A program made the translations under genes and the position numbers. Positions 1 to 7,396 of a DNA stretch of 7,397 nucleotides are shown one piece after another (the stretch's first letter is position 1; every line of letters starts with the position of its first letter). Origin of the DNA: Bacteroidales bacterium UBA5507 (GTDB taxonomy: Bacteria > Bacteroidota > Bacteroidia > Bacteroidales > Lentimicrobiaceae); NCBI GenBank assembly GCA_002426195.1, contig DIOT01000045.1, positions 1 through 7,397 on the forward strand, written 5' to 3'. The notes below the pieces were generated by a model. That model had not been told where the DNA came from. It did no database searches and saw only the letters and a program-made list of their open reading frames with translations.

Positions 1-143
1 ATGCGAAGTTACTGATTACAACTGGATATAACGGTTTGATTTGTGCCAGAGATTTCGGTCTATCAAACCGAAATACACACCTGTGTCTTGAGTCCTTCCA
101 AGACTCCACTTTCTTCAATAATTTTCTTGAATTCTCTTTTCAT
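1..143 (-). pseudogene. Possible start of an unrecognised, frameshifted gene running off the left edge
   Basis: On the minus strand an ATG at 143 opens a frame reading MKREFKKIIEESGVLEGLKT, then QVCISV, and stops at a TGA (65-63). A second frame, shifted by one base at a GTGTGT run near 81-76, stays open to the window edge and reads CVFRFDRPKSLAQIKPLYPV and onward. Joined, the two would look like the N-terminus of one small lysine- and glutamate-rich soluble protein. I do not recognise the family. It lies beyond the operon terminator, so it would need its own promoter. A weak TAACTTTA, close to the Bacteroidetes -7 box, sits just upstream near 159-166. The alternatives are a chance open frame in non-coding DNA or a repeat-associated leader. 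Confidence is low because only about 45 codons are visible and the frame must be mended to hold together. Confidence 0.2.
32..74. repeat. Two mutually exclusive inverted repeats
   Basis: Two inverted repeats share sequence. CGGTTTGAT (32-40) pairs perfectly with ATCAAACCG (62-70) across 21 bases. ATTTCGGT (52-59) pairs perfectly with ACCGAAAT (67-74) across a 7-base loop. Bases 67-70 are used by both, so a transcript could fold one way or the other but not both. No T-run follows either hairpin, so neither is a typical terminator. They overlap the doubtful reading frame at the left edge. Their role is unknown. Confidence 0.5.
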
Positions 144-170
144 AAAAGAACTGTGGTTGTAAAGTTATAT

Positions 171-204
171 AAAAAATTTAGGAGGGTTTGCAAACCCTCG
201 TAAA
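171..204 (-). terminator. Intrinsic terminator of the susC/susD operon
   Basis: GAGGGTTTG (182-190) is followed directly by its reverse complement CAAACCCTC (191-199). In RNA this folds as a 7-bp stem with a TGCA loop. The stem extends past one C-C mismatch through TTTA/TAAA (201-204 with 177-180). Read on the minus strand, six T residues (176-171) follow at once, the arrangement of a rho-independent terminator. On the plus strand no T-run follows, so it faces the operon coming from the right. It lies about 155 bases after the susD stop codon with no gene between. Confidence 0.72.
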
Positions 205-360
205 CTCCTATTTACACAGTTTTTCGGATACTACAGAATAAAGCATAGTCTTCACGTGTAATCTAACCAAAGAATAACTTCATAATTGAACACGATAAAT
301 ATTATCATTTTCAGTTTTAATATTTTCCATTTATTATCTACATCAAATTCTCGTTATTTT
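205..360. other. AT-rich spacer between susD stop and terminator, no gene seen
   Basis: This stretch corresponds to the 3' untranslated end of the operon transcript. It is strongly AT-rich. I found no reading frame longer than a few codons with credible composition, no clear hairpin and no repeat. Together with the terminator and the doubtful frame to its left, it accounts for the gene-poor first 360 bases. Confidence 0.5.
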
Positions 361-2148
361 TCAATATTCTGGGTTTTGTATAAGCATATTATTTCGTAAA
401 ATTTCATCATGATAGATTGGTTTGAAATACATTTTATTATGCCACTTTCTTTTTTGAAATTTAACGTGAGAAATAATAGGTTTCGCAGAAGTAGTTTTAT
501 CATCTAATAGAGGATATAACACATTTGCAGCATAACAATCTCCATAAGCTTCTTCTCCAATCATCCATCTTCTTACGTCGTAGTATCGTTGATCCTCATA
601 CATCATTTCTATACGTTTCTCGTTCCTCATTCTATTTCTCAGATCATCTCCAGTATCAGTCACATCAGGCATTCCTGCCCTATTCCTTATCATATTCAAA
701 TATTTACGTGCCTCCAATTCTTCTCCTAACTCAATACAAGCTTCTGCGTAATTAAATAATACTTCTGCGTACCTAAAGTAACGCCAAGGAATATCCTGAG
801 CAAAGAACCAGCCATCAATGGTTGGATCCATCATTTTTCGAATATAATATCCTGTAAAACCGGCCTCGGATGGTCGCACAGAACTTTGACGTGTATCTAG
901 TCCATGTTCAATTATAATACTGTTCGTTGATGCATTCCATTTTTCATAACGGCCTACCTGGAGAGTTGAAGTTGGATCTTTTTCTAACAATGATGCATCT
1001 CTTCCCATTTTCCTAACTGATGACCCATTATAGATAATAAAAGCATAAAAACGAGGATCTCTATTTGAATAAGGATTAGATGAATGTTCAGGATTATTCC
1101 AATCGAATGGTAGTCCTGTATTCATTTCAAATGCATCAACTAAATTACCCAGTGGCACATTATTTCCCCTACCTCCAAATCCATTAGGGTAGTATAACTG
1201 TAAAGGACATGTATTTACACCACTCCACCAATCAGATCTAAAATAACGGATGAAAATATCTTCTTCATTTCCATACGTAAGGAATAGATCCTGACAATTT
1301 TTTGATGCTTCCTCAAACGATGTGGGATTTTTTTTGAACAAATCATATAATCCCAGATTAATAATATCCTCCGCTGCTTTCTTTGCTTTTTTCCATCTTT
1401 CTATTTGACTCCCCTCTGTATATCCTAATAATTCAGGATTTTTATAATTTGGAAAAACTCTCTCAATATTATGATATAAATCACTCGCAGCATATGTTAG
1501 AACTCTTGACTTCAATGCCATTGCTGCACCTTTGGTAGCCCTTCCGCGGTCTGACCCTATGTATTCTTGAGGAAGTAAGACCGCTGCGTCATCACAATCT
1601 TTGACTATAAAATCAACACAATCAGAAAAAGTACTTCTAGGAAGCAGAAAATTATCCGTGAGTTTATAAGCTTTGGTTATAATAGGTATTCCTCCATATA
1701 ATTTTAAGAGTTGATGATAATACATAGCTCTTAAAAAGTGAACCTCTCCTCGAAAGCGATCTTTCAATTCCTCTTCAATTGGGGAACGCTCTAAATTTTC
1801 CAAAGCTATGTTACAGTATCTGACCGCTTGATAAATCTTTGGCCATTGGTGCCAATATCCTCCTGAAGTAGGTGAATCACTTCCACTATTTACATTTAAT
1901 ATACCTGTATTTGCCCTTGCATCAGCTTCATCCACATAAACCGAAGTAGGAAACTTTTCAAAACCATGTTCTATTTCAATATAAATTTGAGATAAAAAAG
2001 ATTCAATTAAGCTAGGATCTTCACTTTCCCAAACATCAACATCAGAATATTCTGTCAAGGGTTTAGTTTCAAGAAAATCACTACAACAACTCATTGTAAT
2101 TAATCCAAATAGAGATATAATTATTAATAAACAATTACTTTTTTTCAT
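361..2148 (-). CDS. SusD/RagB family outer-membrane nutrient-binding lipoprotein
   Basis: This is the surface lipoprotein partner of the SusC-type transporter encoded just upstream. In the family it is an alpha-helical TPR-rich protein that binds glycan and acts as a lid on the TonB-dependent barrel. The protein is 595 residues, within the normal range. It starts with a short basic end and hydrophobic stretch, then TMSC with Cys21 as the probable lipidated residue; a second Cys follows, and the residue three before Cys21 is Thr rather than the usual Leu. Family landmarks are FLRAMYYHQLLKLYGGIP (138-155), a DPRFYAFIIYNG segment (364-375), YAEVLFNYAEACIELG (460-475), IRNRAGMP (487-494), RNEKRIEMMYEDQRYYDVRRW (508-528), and a C-terminal MLIQNPEY in place of the commoner QNPGY. 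I chose the ATG at 2148 over an adjoining in-frame GTG; it lies 11 bases after the susC stop, so the two are surely co-transcribed. Substrate is unknown. Confidence 0.95.
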   Translation of the reverse strand: MKKSNCLLIIISLFGLITMSCCSDFLETKPLTEYSDVDVWESEDPSLIESFLSQIYIEIEHGFEKFPTSVYVDEADARANTGILNVNSGSDSPTSGGYWHQWPKIYQAVRYCNIALENLERSPIEEELKDRFRGEVHFLRAMYYHQLLKLYGGIPIITKAYKLTDNFLLPRSTFSDCVDFIVKDCDDAAVLLPQEYIGSDRGRATKGAAMALKSRVLTYAASDLYHNIERVFPNYKNPELLGYTEGSQIERWKKAKKAAEDIINLGLYDLFKKNPTSFEEASKNCQDLFLTYGNEEDIFIRYFRSDWWSGVNTCPLQLYYPNGFGGRGNNVPLGNLVDAFEMNTGLPFDWNNPEHSSNPYSNRDPRFYAFIIYNGSSVRKMGRDASLLEKDPTSTLQVGRYEKWNASTNSIIIEHGLDTRQSSVRPSEAGFTGYYIRKMMDPTIDGWFFAQDIPWRYFRYAEVLFNYAEACIELGEELEARKYLNMIRNRAGMPDVTDTGDDLRNRMRNEKRIEMMYEDQRYYDVRRWMIGEEAYGDCYAANVLYPLLDDKTTSAKPIISHVKFQKRKWHNKMYFKPIYHDEILRNNMLIQNPEY

Positions 2149-2159
2149 CACTAAAATAA

Positions 2160-5100
2160 TTAAAGAGTTAATTTTATACCAATATTATACACTTTATTAA
2201 CTGGCCAATTAGAAATGCTTGTTCTTTCAGGATCAAAACCATCTGGCAAATAAGAGAAAGTCAACAAGTTCATGCCTGAGATATAAAGATTCAGTTCACT
2301 TAAGCCTAACCTTTTTGTTACATTATCTGGAATGAGCCACCCAATTTCCAAACTTTTTAATCTTAAATAATCTCCTCTTTTCAAAAAATGGGTATTTGCT
2401 AATTCAGACCAATACACCCTTCCTCCACGAGCCAAAATAGCTGCACGAGGGTTATTTGCTCCCAAATTATCCTTAGTCCACCTATCCTCGGTAATAAATT
2501 GATAATAATTTGATTCTGGTGAACCCGTGGGTAAAGACAAATAATAATCATTCCCAGCTGCTCCTTGTAAAAAAATTGAAGTATAAAAATTACAGTATTT
2601 CATGTCAATATTCATACCTCCAAAATATTTTGGAATGGAGTTATTATTACTCCTCACCTGATCTAATCCGTCGATTTTTTGATCATCGTTTACATCTTTA
2701 AAAACAATATCGCCGGGTTTAGATGATGGTAAATGTGGATATGAATCCAAATGAGCTTGATCTTTAAATATCCCAATAGCTTGATAATATAATCCTGCTC
2801 CTATCGGACGACCAGTAGATTTTCTATAATCTTCGATATTTGGCGTCTCATCCCAAAATACAATTTTATTTGATGCATAGGAGATGTTCGGTGAAATCGT
2901 ATAACTAAAAGCGCCAATCTTATCACTATAGGATAATACCACTTCAAAACCCCGATTACGAACCTGACCAATATTTTCTCTAGGCAAAGTTAATCCAGTT
3001 GAGAGTGGCACTGAGGCATTACGATATTCTAAGATATTATCTCTGAAATTATAAAAATACTCAAGTGTTGCCGAGAATTTTCCATCTAACATTTGTAAGT
3101 CAATACCGATATTAGATTGATTAGCAACTTCCCATGTTACTTGTTCGAAAGGAATTCTCAACTCTTTTAAGGCTGTATTCTCCTCATTTACATTAAAAAT
3201 GTATTTATTCTTCCAATCTGTTCTAAATCCATATGTAGCCAAGTATTGGTAGGCTGATATCCTATCATTTCCCGTTTGTCCCCATGAACCTCTTAATTTA
3301 AAATGATTGAAAAGTGGTATATTTTCTTTCCAATATTCTTCTTCCGACATTACCCAGCCCAATGAAAATCCTGGAAAGAAACCAAATCGATAATCTCTAT
3401 GAAAAATATACGATCCATCATATCGAAAAACAAATTCTGCTAAATACTTAGATTTGAAATTATAGTTGAATCTTCCAAAATAATTTAAACGAGCACTTTG
3501 GTTTGCTGAACCATTATTATCTTTCTCTAAATCTCCTCCAGCAAAAAGTTGATCAATCGCTTCAGATGGAAAATATTTACGAAATGCACTTAGATTCATT
3601 TCATCAGAAGTGAATCGTTCAACACCTAATAATCCTCCGAAGGTATGGTTGTTAAAAATTTCATTGTAATTTAACAATGCATTCATTGTTATTGAGCCAT
3701 TATCTTCCATACTTTGACTTAATTCAGGTTGACTGACACCATGTTTTGTCTTAATCAATTCCGGTTCATTATTTTCATTATAGCCTTTCCAATAGTATAA
3801 ATAGTATGGTATAGACCACTTTTTGTTGTTATTGAATGTTTTATCAACGGCAATATTACTTTTAAATGATAAACCTTGAATAAATGGTATATTTATATCT
3901 AAATTTATCAAACTCTGAAGATTATATGTTTTGAACCTGTCATAACCCATTTCATCAGAAGAAGAGACAACGGGATTCAAATCCGATTCTACTCCTGGGC
4001 CCGGTAACCCATTAGGCCAGCGTGCCGGCATATTAGGACGACTTTGAACCACTAACTGGTGAGAATATAGAGGATTGTACATATCTGCCGGTCTGTTAGT
4101 GATTGATTGTCTCCCGGATAAGTCAAATCCAATTTTAATATTGTTTGTAATCTTACCGTCAATATTACTTCTAAAATTTATTTGAGAAAAATTATTTCCA
4201 CTATTTCTATGAATTCCTTCTTGATAATTTGCCCCTAATGAAAGAAAATATTTAACTGCTTCTGAACCACCAGAAACGGAAATATTACCATAAGTTTCAG
4301 GACTAGATTTTTTATATACTTCTTCATACCAATTGGTCTCGGGATAAAGCCATGGATCCTTATTGATATTATTTTTATAAATATCAAGGACCTCATCTGA
4401 ATATGTCGGAGCCATTCCATAGTAACTATTATTTTCATTTACCATAGACATATAGGTATATGCATCAGCCATTTTGGGAAGACTTGTAGGTGAACTGAAT
4501 CCTTGATTAAATGTCACTGATATTTCGGCTTTTCCTGCATTTCCTCGTCTTGTTGTAACCAAAATTACTCCATTTGCGGCTTGAGCACCATAAATAGCAG
4601 CCGAGGCATCCTTCAACACTGTAATAGATTCAATATCATTCGGATCCAACCTTGATATATTTCTATTGGATATACCATCAACAACAATGAGAGGACTATT
4701 ATTTCCTGTCGTATTCACACCTCTAATTCGTATTGTAGGATCATCTCCTCCAGGAGTGGAACTTGCTTGTACAGTAGTCAAACCTGGAATTTTTCCAGTT
4801 AAACGATTTGTTATATTTATAGATGGGATTGTTTGTAGATCTTTTCCTCCTACCGATGATATAGCTCCTGTTACAGTTGCTTTTTTTTGTGTACCATAAC
4901 CGACAACAACAACCTCATCCAGCAACTCTGTGTCTGGAGATAAGATAACACTAATTGTACTCCTACCATTGACAGCCTCTATCAGTTTTTTCATACCAAC
5001 ATAACTAAATATTAAATTGGCATTTACAGGTACACTTTCTAATACGTAATTCCCATTGATATCTGTTACAGTGCCATGGGCTTCTTCATTTTCAACAACA

Positions 5101-5231
5101 ATAGTTACTCCAATCAATGATTCACCTGTATTATCTCTTACATTTCCTCTAATGGATATATTTTGTGATATTATACACATTGTTGAAAATGGAAAAATGA
5201 TAAGTAATAATATAATCTTTCTTATTCTCAT
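2160..5231 (-). CDS. SusC/RagA family TonB-linked outer-membrane transporter
   Basis: This is the outer-membrane beta-barrel that imports oligosaccharides or similar nutrients using TonB-ExbBD energy, working with the SusD lipoprotein downstream. The ATG start gives 1023 residues, typical for SusC. In order it has: a signal peptide (about 1-22); a carboxypeptidase-regulatory-like beta-sandwich (about 24-98, ISIRGNVRDNTGESLIGVTI onward); the SusC-type TonB-box segment DEVVVVGYG (105-113); a plug domain (about 115-230) with IRIRG, SPLIVVDG and DPNDIESITVLKDASAAIYG; then the barrel, with LRGSWGQTGND about two-thirds along and a C-terminal NIGIKLTL. There is no N-terminal STN domain, so it is unlikely to signal directly to an anti-sigma factor, and the regulator is probably elsewhere. 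An in-frame TTG at 5240 would add three residues. I prefer ATG 5231, 20 bases after the oxidoreductase stop, because it is a standard start directly before the basic MRIRK of the signal peptide. The frame is intact, with no repeats or breaks noticed. Confidence 0.95.
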   Translation of the reverse strand: MRIRKIILLLIIFPFSTMCIISQNISIRGNVRDNTGESLIGVTIVVENEEAHGTVTDINGNYVLESVPVNANLIFSYVGMKKLIEAVNGRSTISVILSPDTELLDEVVVVGYGTQKKATVTGAISSVGGKDLQTIPSINITNRLTGKIPGLTTVQASSTPGGDDPTIRIRGVNTTGNNSPLIVVDGISNRNISRLDPNDIESITVLKDASAAIYGAQAANGVILVTTRRGNAGKAEISVTFNQGFSSPTSLPKMADAYTYMSMVNENNSYYGMAPTYSDEVLDIYKNNINKDPWLYPETNWYEEVYKKSSPETYGNISVSGGSEAVKYFLSLGANYQEGIHRNSGNNFSQINFRSNIDGKITNNIKIGFDLSGRQSITNRPADMYNPLYSHQLVVQSRPNMPARWPNGLPGPGVESDLNPVVSSSDEMGYDRFKTYNLQSLINLDINIPFIQGLSFKSNIAVDKTFNNNKKWSIPYYLYYWKGYNENNEPELIKTKHGVSQPELSQSMEDNGSITMNALLNYNEIFNNHTFGGLLGVERFTSDEMNLSAFRKYFPSEAIDQLFAGGDLEKDNNGSANQSARLNYFGRFNYNFKSKYLAEFVFRYDGSYIFHRDYRFGFFPGFSLGWVMSEEEYWKENIPLFNHFKLRGSWGQTGNDRISAYQYLATYGFRTDWKNKYIFNVNEENTALKELRIPFEQVTWEVANQSNIGIDLQMLDGKFSATLEYFYNFRDNILEYRNASVPLSTGLTLPRENIGQVRNRGFEVVLSYSDKIGAFSYTISPNISYASNKIVFWDETPNIEDYRKSTGRPIGAGLYYQAIGIFKDQAHLDSYPHLPSSKPGDIVFKDVNDDQKIDGLDQVRSNNNSIPKYFGGMNIDMKYCNFYTSIFLQGAAGNDYYLSLPTGSPESNYYQFITEDRWTKDNLGANNPRAAILARGGRVYWSELANTHFLKRGDYLRLKSLEIGWLIPDNVTKRLGLSELNLYISGMNLLTFSYLPDGFDPERTSISNWPVNKVYNIGIKLTL

Positions 5232-5251
5232 AATTTTCAATTATTAAAATT

Positions 5252-6673
5252 TTATAATTTCCAAGGCTTTCTATACTCGTAAGATAAATAATTATTAGCA
5301 ATCTCGGAATTGGTAAACCTTTCATTTATTGCATCCCATTCTAGTCTTTCTCGTGTCATCATTGCAATCGTACCTAAATGTGCCATTGAGGTTGATCTGT
5401 GCCCTATCTCTAATGTTGCCCAAGGTTGCTCACGTGATTTCACGCAATCCAAAAAATTTCGGATAAGACTTGATGCACTGTTTTTATAACTACCATCAAT
5501 TAATAGCGTGTCATCTTTAGCCAAAGAGTAATCTTCGGGTTCGATCATTGGCTTCCATGTCTGAAATTGTCCCGCACTGGCAGGAGTAATCTTATAATCA
5601 TTTTCTCCTGTATGGATTGTCCCCTTTGTACCTCTCAACTCGAGAAATCCGTGAGGAATAAATGTGCCGGTACTTGCTTCAAGTATTGTTAAAGTAACAA
5701 GTACTTCCGATTTAAATTCGTATGTTACGTGCATAGTATCTGGAATGGTACGATCATCATTCAATACAAATTTACCTCCATGTGCACTGATGGCCGTTGG
5801 AGCCTCTTCATCTATAAGCCACCTCAACAGATCGAGATAATGAACACCGTTATTAGAAATCTGGTTTGCATAGTCTTCCCACCAGCGGAACATGTAGGGA
5901 GCAATGTTATATTGATACGGCCGGTAAACTCTTGGACCTAACCACATGTCCCAATCAAAATCTCTTGGGGGAGTCTCAGGCTGTAATTTCCCAATGCCGT
6001 TAGGATACATGTTGCTTACATGACAAGCCGACGCAAAAGTTACTTTTCCTATTTTTCCTGCCGGGATTTCTTTTGCTAATCTCTGAAAAGTTGGGGCACC
6101 ACGTCTGTTTAAGCCCACCGTCACGATTTGTCTGCTGCTGTTGCCAACTTCAACCATTCTTCGGCCTTCAGCAATTGTTTTCGATAAAGGTTTTTCAACA
6201 AATACATCTTTACCCGCATTTATAGCATCAATTGTTTGCAAAGCGTGCCAATGGTCGGGTGTTGCAATACAAACAGCATCAATACTTTTGTCTCCTAACA
6301 TTTCCCGATAATCTTTGTACTGCCTTACGTTTGACGGGAAATTTTCACCCATCTTGGGTATTCTCGTCCCCATATCTTTCTTGTAACGATCAAGTACCGC
6401 AGAATAATCTCTTGTTACGTAGGGCTCATATACGTCACATAGAGCTGCCACCTCACAGTCAGGTTGTTCCATGAAGAGGTGCAAAAGTTGTGTTCCACGG
6501 TTACCTACTCCAATAAATCCTACCCGAACCTTATCATTAGCTCCGATTACCCTTTTTTTTGTGTCAGCCAATGGTGCTGCAACTGTAGTTTTATTTACCC
6601 CGGCGACAGATATTCCGGCAACGACCATCGATGATTTTTTGAGAAAATCTCTGCGTGTTGTTTTGTTTTTCAT
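5252..6673 (-). CDS. Tat-exported Gfo/Idh/MocA family oxidoreductase
   Basis: Members of this family bind NAD(P) and oxidise or reduce sugars, inositols and related compounds, or use bound NAD(H) in hydrolase- or epimerase-like chemistry. The protein is 473 residues. It begins with a twin-arginine signal, TRRDFLKKSS (6-15) and a hydrophobic stretch to about residue 33, so a folded, cofactor-loaded periplasmic or lipid-anchored protein is expected. The Rossmann loop is GFIGVGNRG (52-60), the acidic end of strand two is near ALCDVYEP (77-84), DHWHALQTIDAINAGKDVFVEKP runs 140-162 with the family EKP signature, and the candidate catalytic His is in NNGVHYLDLLRW (274-285). The DWDMWLGP and FRWWEDYANQISNNG segments are typical of the long secreted group common in Bacteroidetes and Planctomycetes. 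The ATG at 6673 is the only start that keeps the Tat signal. It sits 26 bases after the MR/MLE remnant and 20 before susC, so it is part of the operon. Substrate cannot be assigned. Confidence 0.93.
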   Translation of the reverse strand: MKNKTTRRDFLKKSSMVVAGISVAGVNKTTVAAPLADTKKRVIGANDKVRVGFIGVGNRGTQLLHLFMEQPDCEVAALCDVYEPYVTRDYSAVLDRYKKDMGTRIPKMGENFPSNVRQYKDYREMLGDKSIDAVCIATPDHWHALQTIDAINAGKDVFVEKPLSKTIAEGRRMVEVGNSSRQIVTVGLNRRGAPTFQRLAKEIPAGKIGKVTFASACHVSNMYPNGIGKLQPETPPRDFDWDMWLGPRVYRPYQYNIAPYMFRWWEDYANQISNNGVHYLDLLRWLIDEEAPTAISAHGGKFVLNDDRTIPDTMHVTYEFKSEVLVTLTILEASTGTFIPHGFLELRGTKGTIHTGENDYKITPASAGQFQTWKPMIEPEDYSLAKDDTLLIDGSYKNSASSLIRNFLDCVKSREQPWATLEIGHRSTSMAHLGTIAMMTRERLEWDAINERFTNSEIANNYLSYEYRKPWKL

Positions 6674-6699
6674 AAATATTTCTGTTTAAATTATATTTC

Positions 6700-7173
6700 C
6701 TATTGTTTCTTTCTGAACATTCCTTCATAATGAGGTATTGAATCAAAAATTCCACCTCCATTATTGAAGTATTCTTCATTAGTGTGGTAAAATCCATCTT
6801 TTACATCAACCCAAGGAGCTTTGCACTGAGGAAGGTTTTTTTTCATTTGGTGCCAATTTACATAATTCTGATGTCCGTTGCTTTCTAACAAACCGAGATT
6901 ATCCAAGCCGGGGAACGACTTTAACCGGGCTGCAACATTTTTGTTCCACTCTACCAAAACAGGATTAACAGTCTGGTCAGCACAAAAGCAAGGGACTTTT
7001 CTTTCAGCAGCAACTTTTGCAATCTTCATACTCAATGTTTTAGCAATAGGTTTCAAAGCCACTGCCCTATATTCCATTTGAATACGCTTAATAGTATCCT
7101 TGTCAGTATGGGCACTCTCATCAGCAGCTAATTGAACCTAGACTGTTTAAATAAATTCTCTGCGAGACACCAT
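6700..7173 (-). pseudogene. Internally deleted mandelate racemase/muconate lactonizing (enolase superfamily) gene
   Basis: An ATG at 7173 reads MVSRREFI, a twin-arginine start like that of exported Bacteroidetes enzymes. It is then broken by TAA (7149-7147), two codons ACA GTC, and TAG (7140-7138). In the same frame it continues for 145 codons to TAG at 6702-6700. The TAA differs by one base from AAA, which would give REFIKTV, a normal Tat signal. The long part starts VQLAADESAHTDKD, where the Glu of AADE matches the third metal-ligand position of MR/MLE enzymes. LKPIAKT follows, whose Lys may be the conserved barrel lysine, then VPCFCAD, TVNP, NKNVAARL, LLESNGHQNY and the C-terminal tail. 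Whole enzymes of this family have roughly 350-450 residues; the N-terminal capping domain and first half of the barrel, with the other metal ligands, are missing. An internal ATG at 7077 could give a 125-residue piece, which could not be an active enzyme. Family assignment rests on recognition, not a search. Confidence 0.75.
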
Positions 7174-7190
7174 AAATATTTGTTAATTTT

Positions 7191-7249
7191 TACAAATTTA
7201 TTTTGTACTATTACAAAGTAATGCATATTAGGCAAAAATTTTGCTTAAG
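7191..7249. repeat. Cluster of short inverted repeats upstream of the operon
   Basis: Four perfect small inverted repeats lie within 60 bases: TACAAA (7191-7196) with TTTGTA (7202-7207); ATTAC (7210-7214) with GTAAT (7218-7222); GCAAAA (7232-7237) with TTTTGC (7239-7244) around a single A; and CTTAAG (7244-7249). They occupy the expected promoter and operator region of the leftward operon, so a regulator-binding site is possible. The DNA is very AT-rich, so some of this symmetry is expected by chance. Confidence 0.4.
7193..7221 (-). promoter_or_regulatory. Candidate Bacteroidetes-type promoter of the operon
   Basis: On the minus strand TAAATTTG (7200-7193) matches the Bacteroidetes -7 consensus TAnnTTTG exactly, but it leaves only about a dozen bases of leader before the ATG at 7173. 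TTACTTTG (7221-7214) is one base off the consensus and would give a more usual leader of about 35 bases. Neither has a TTTG -33 box at the usual distance. The region is the only sizeable gap upstream of the operon, so a promoter here is expected, but the exact box is uncertain. Confidence 0.3.
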
Positions 7250-7321
7250 ATTACGCAAAACAACCTTCAAAAAACGTATAATTTTAGTCCAACACTTTCT
7301 TATGTTTAACTTTGAATATCA

Positions 7322-7396
7322 CTATTGTCCGATAAAAATAAAGAAAGCAATACCCAGTTCTTGTGCAAGCCCTGAAACATTCTTGCGTTCTAAACT
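7322..7396 (-). pseudogene. Fragment resembling the helix-turn-helix of an IS3-type OrfA transposase
   Basis: Reading leftward from the window edge, one frame gives SLERKNVSGLAQELGIA and then FFIFIGQ before a TAG (7324-7322). The first part fits the recognition-helix pattern of OrfA/HTH_Tnp_1 transposase proteins (Leu-Glu, then Val-x-x-Leu-Ala-x-Glu-Leu-Gly-Ile). After GIA such proteins normally continue with a stretch like VSxLYRWR. Here a different frame offers FLYFYRT at that spot, suggesting a small frameshift near 7346. Only 24 codons are visible and the rest lies outside. No catalytic OrfB region follows to the left, so if this is an insertion sequence it is a truncated relic. An ordinary DNA-binding protein fragment is the alternative. 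Confidence 0.35.

Noticed and set aside
182..199. The 18-base palindrome as a protein-binding operator or a bidirectional terminator
   Set aside because: It is followed by six T residues only on the minus strand and the stem extends up to that run, which fits a one-way terminator of the leftward operon better.
2148..2151. GTG at 2151 as the susD start
   Set aside because: An ATG follows at once and gives the normal MKK start of a lipoprotein signal peptide.
5231..5240. TTG at 5240 as the susC start
   Set aside because: It adds only three residues before a standard ATG followed by a typical basic signal-peptide start; the ATG at 5231 is preferred.
525..6797. Plus-strand open frames inside susD, susC and the oxidoreductase, and two overlapping minus-strand frames (4438-4235 and 6797-6591)
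   Set aside because: All lie within or across clearly conserved genes in other frames, have no family features, and show composition expected of shadow frames.
6878..7081. Plus-strand frame opposite the MR/MLE remnant
   Set aside because: It is the antisense of a segment with strong protein-family motifs and has no recognisable features of its own.
7138..7149. TAA and TAG as recoded sense codons in a functional MR/MLE gene
   Set aside because: Readthrough would still leave a protein lacking the capping domain and half the barrel, so recoding does not rescue the enzyme; deletion and decay are simpler.
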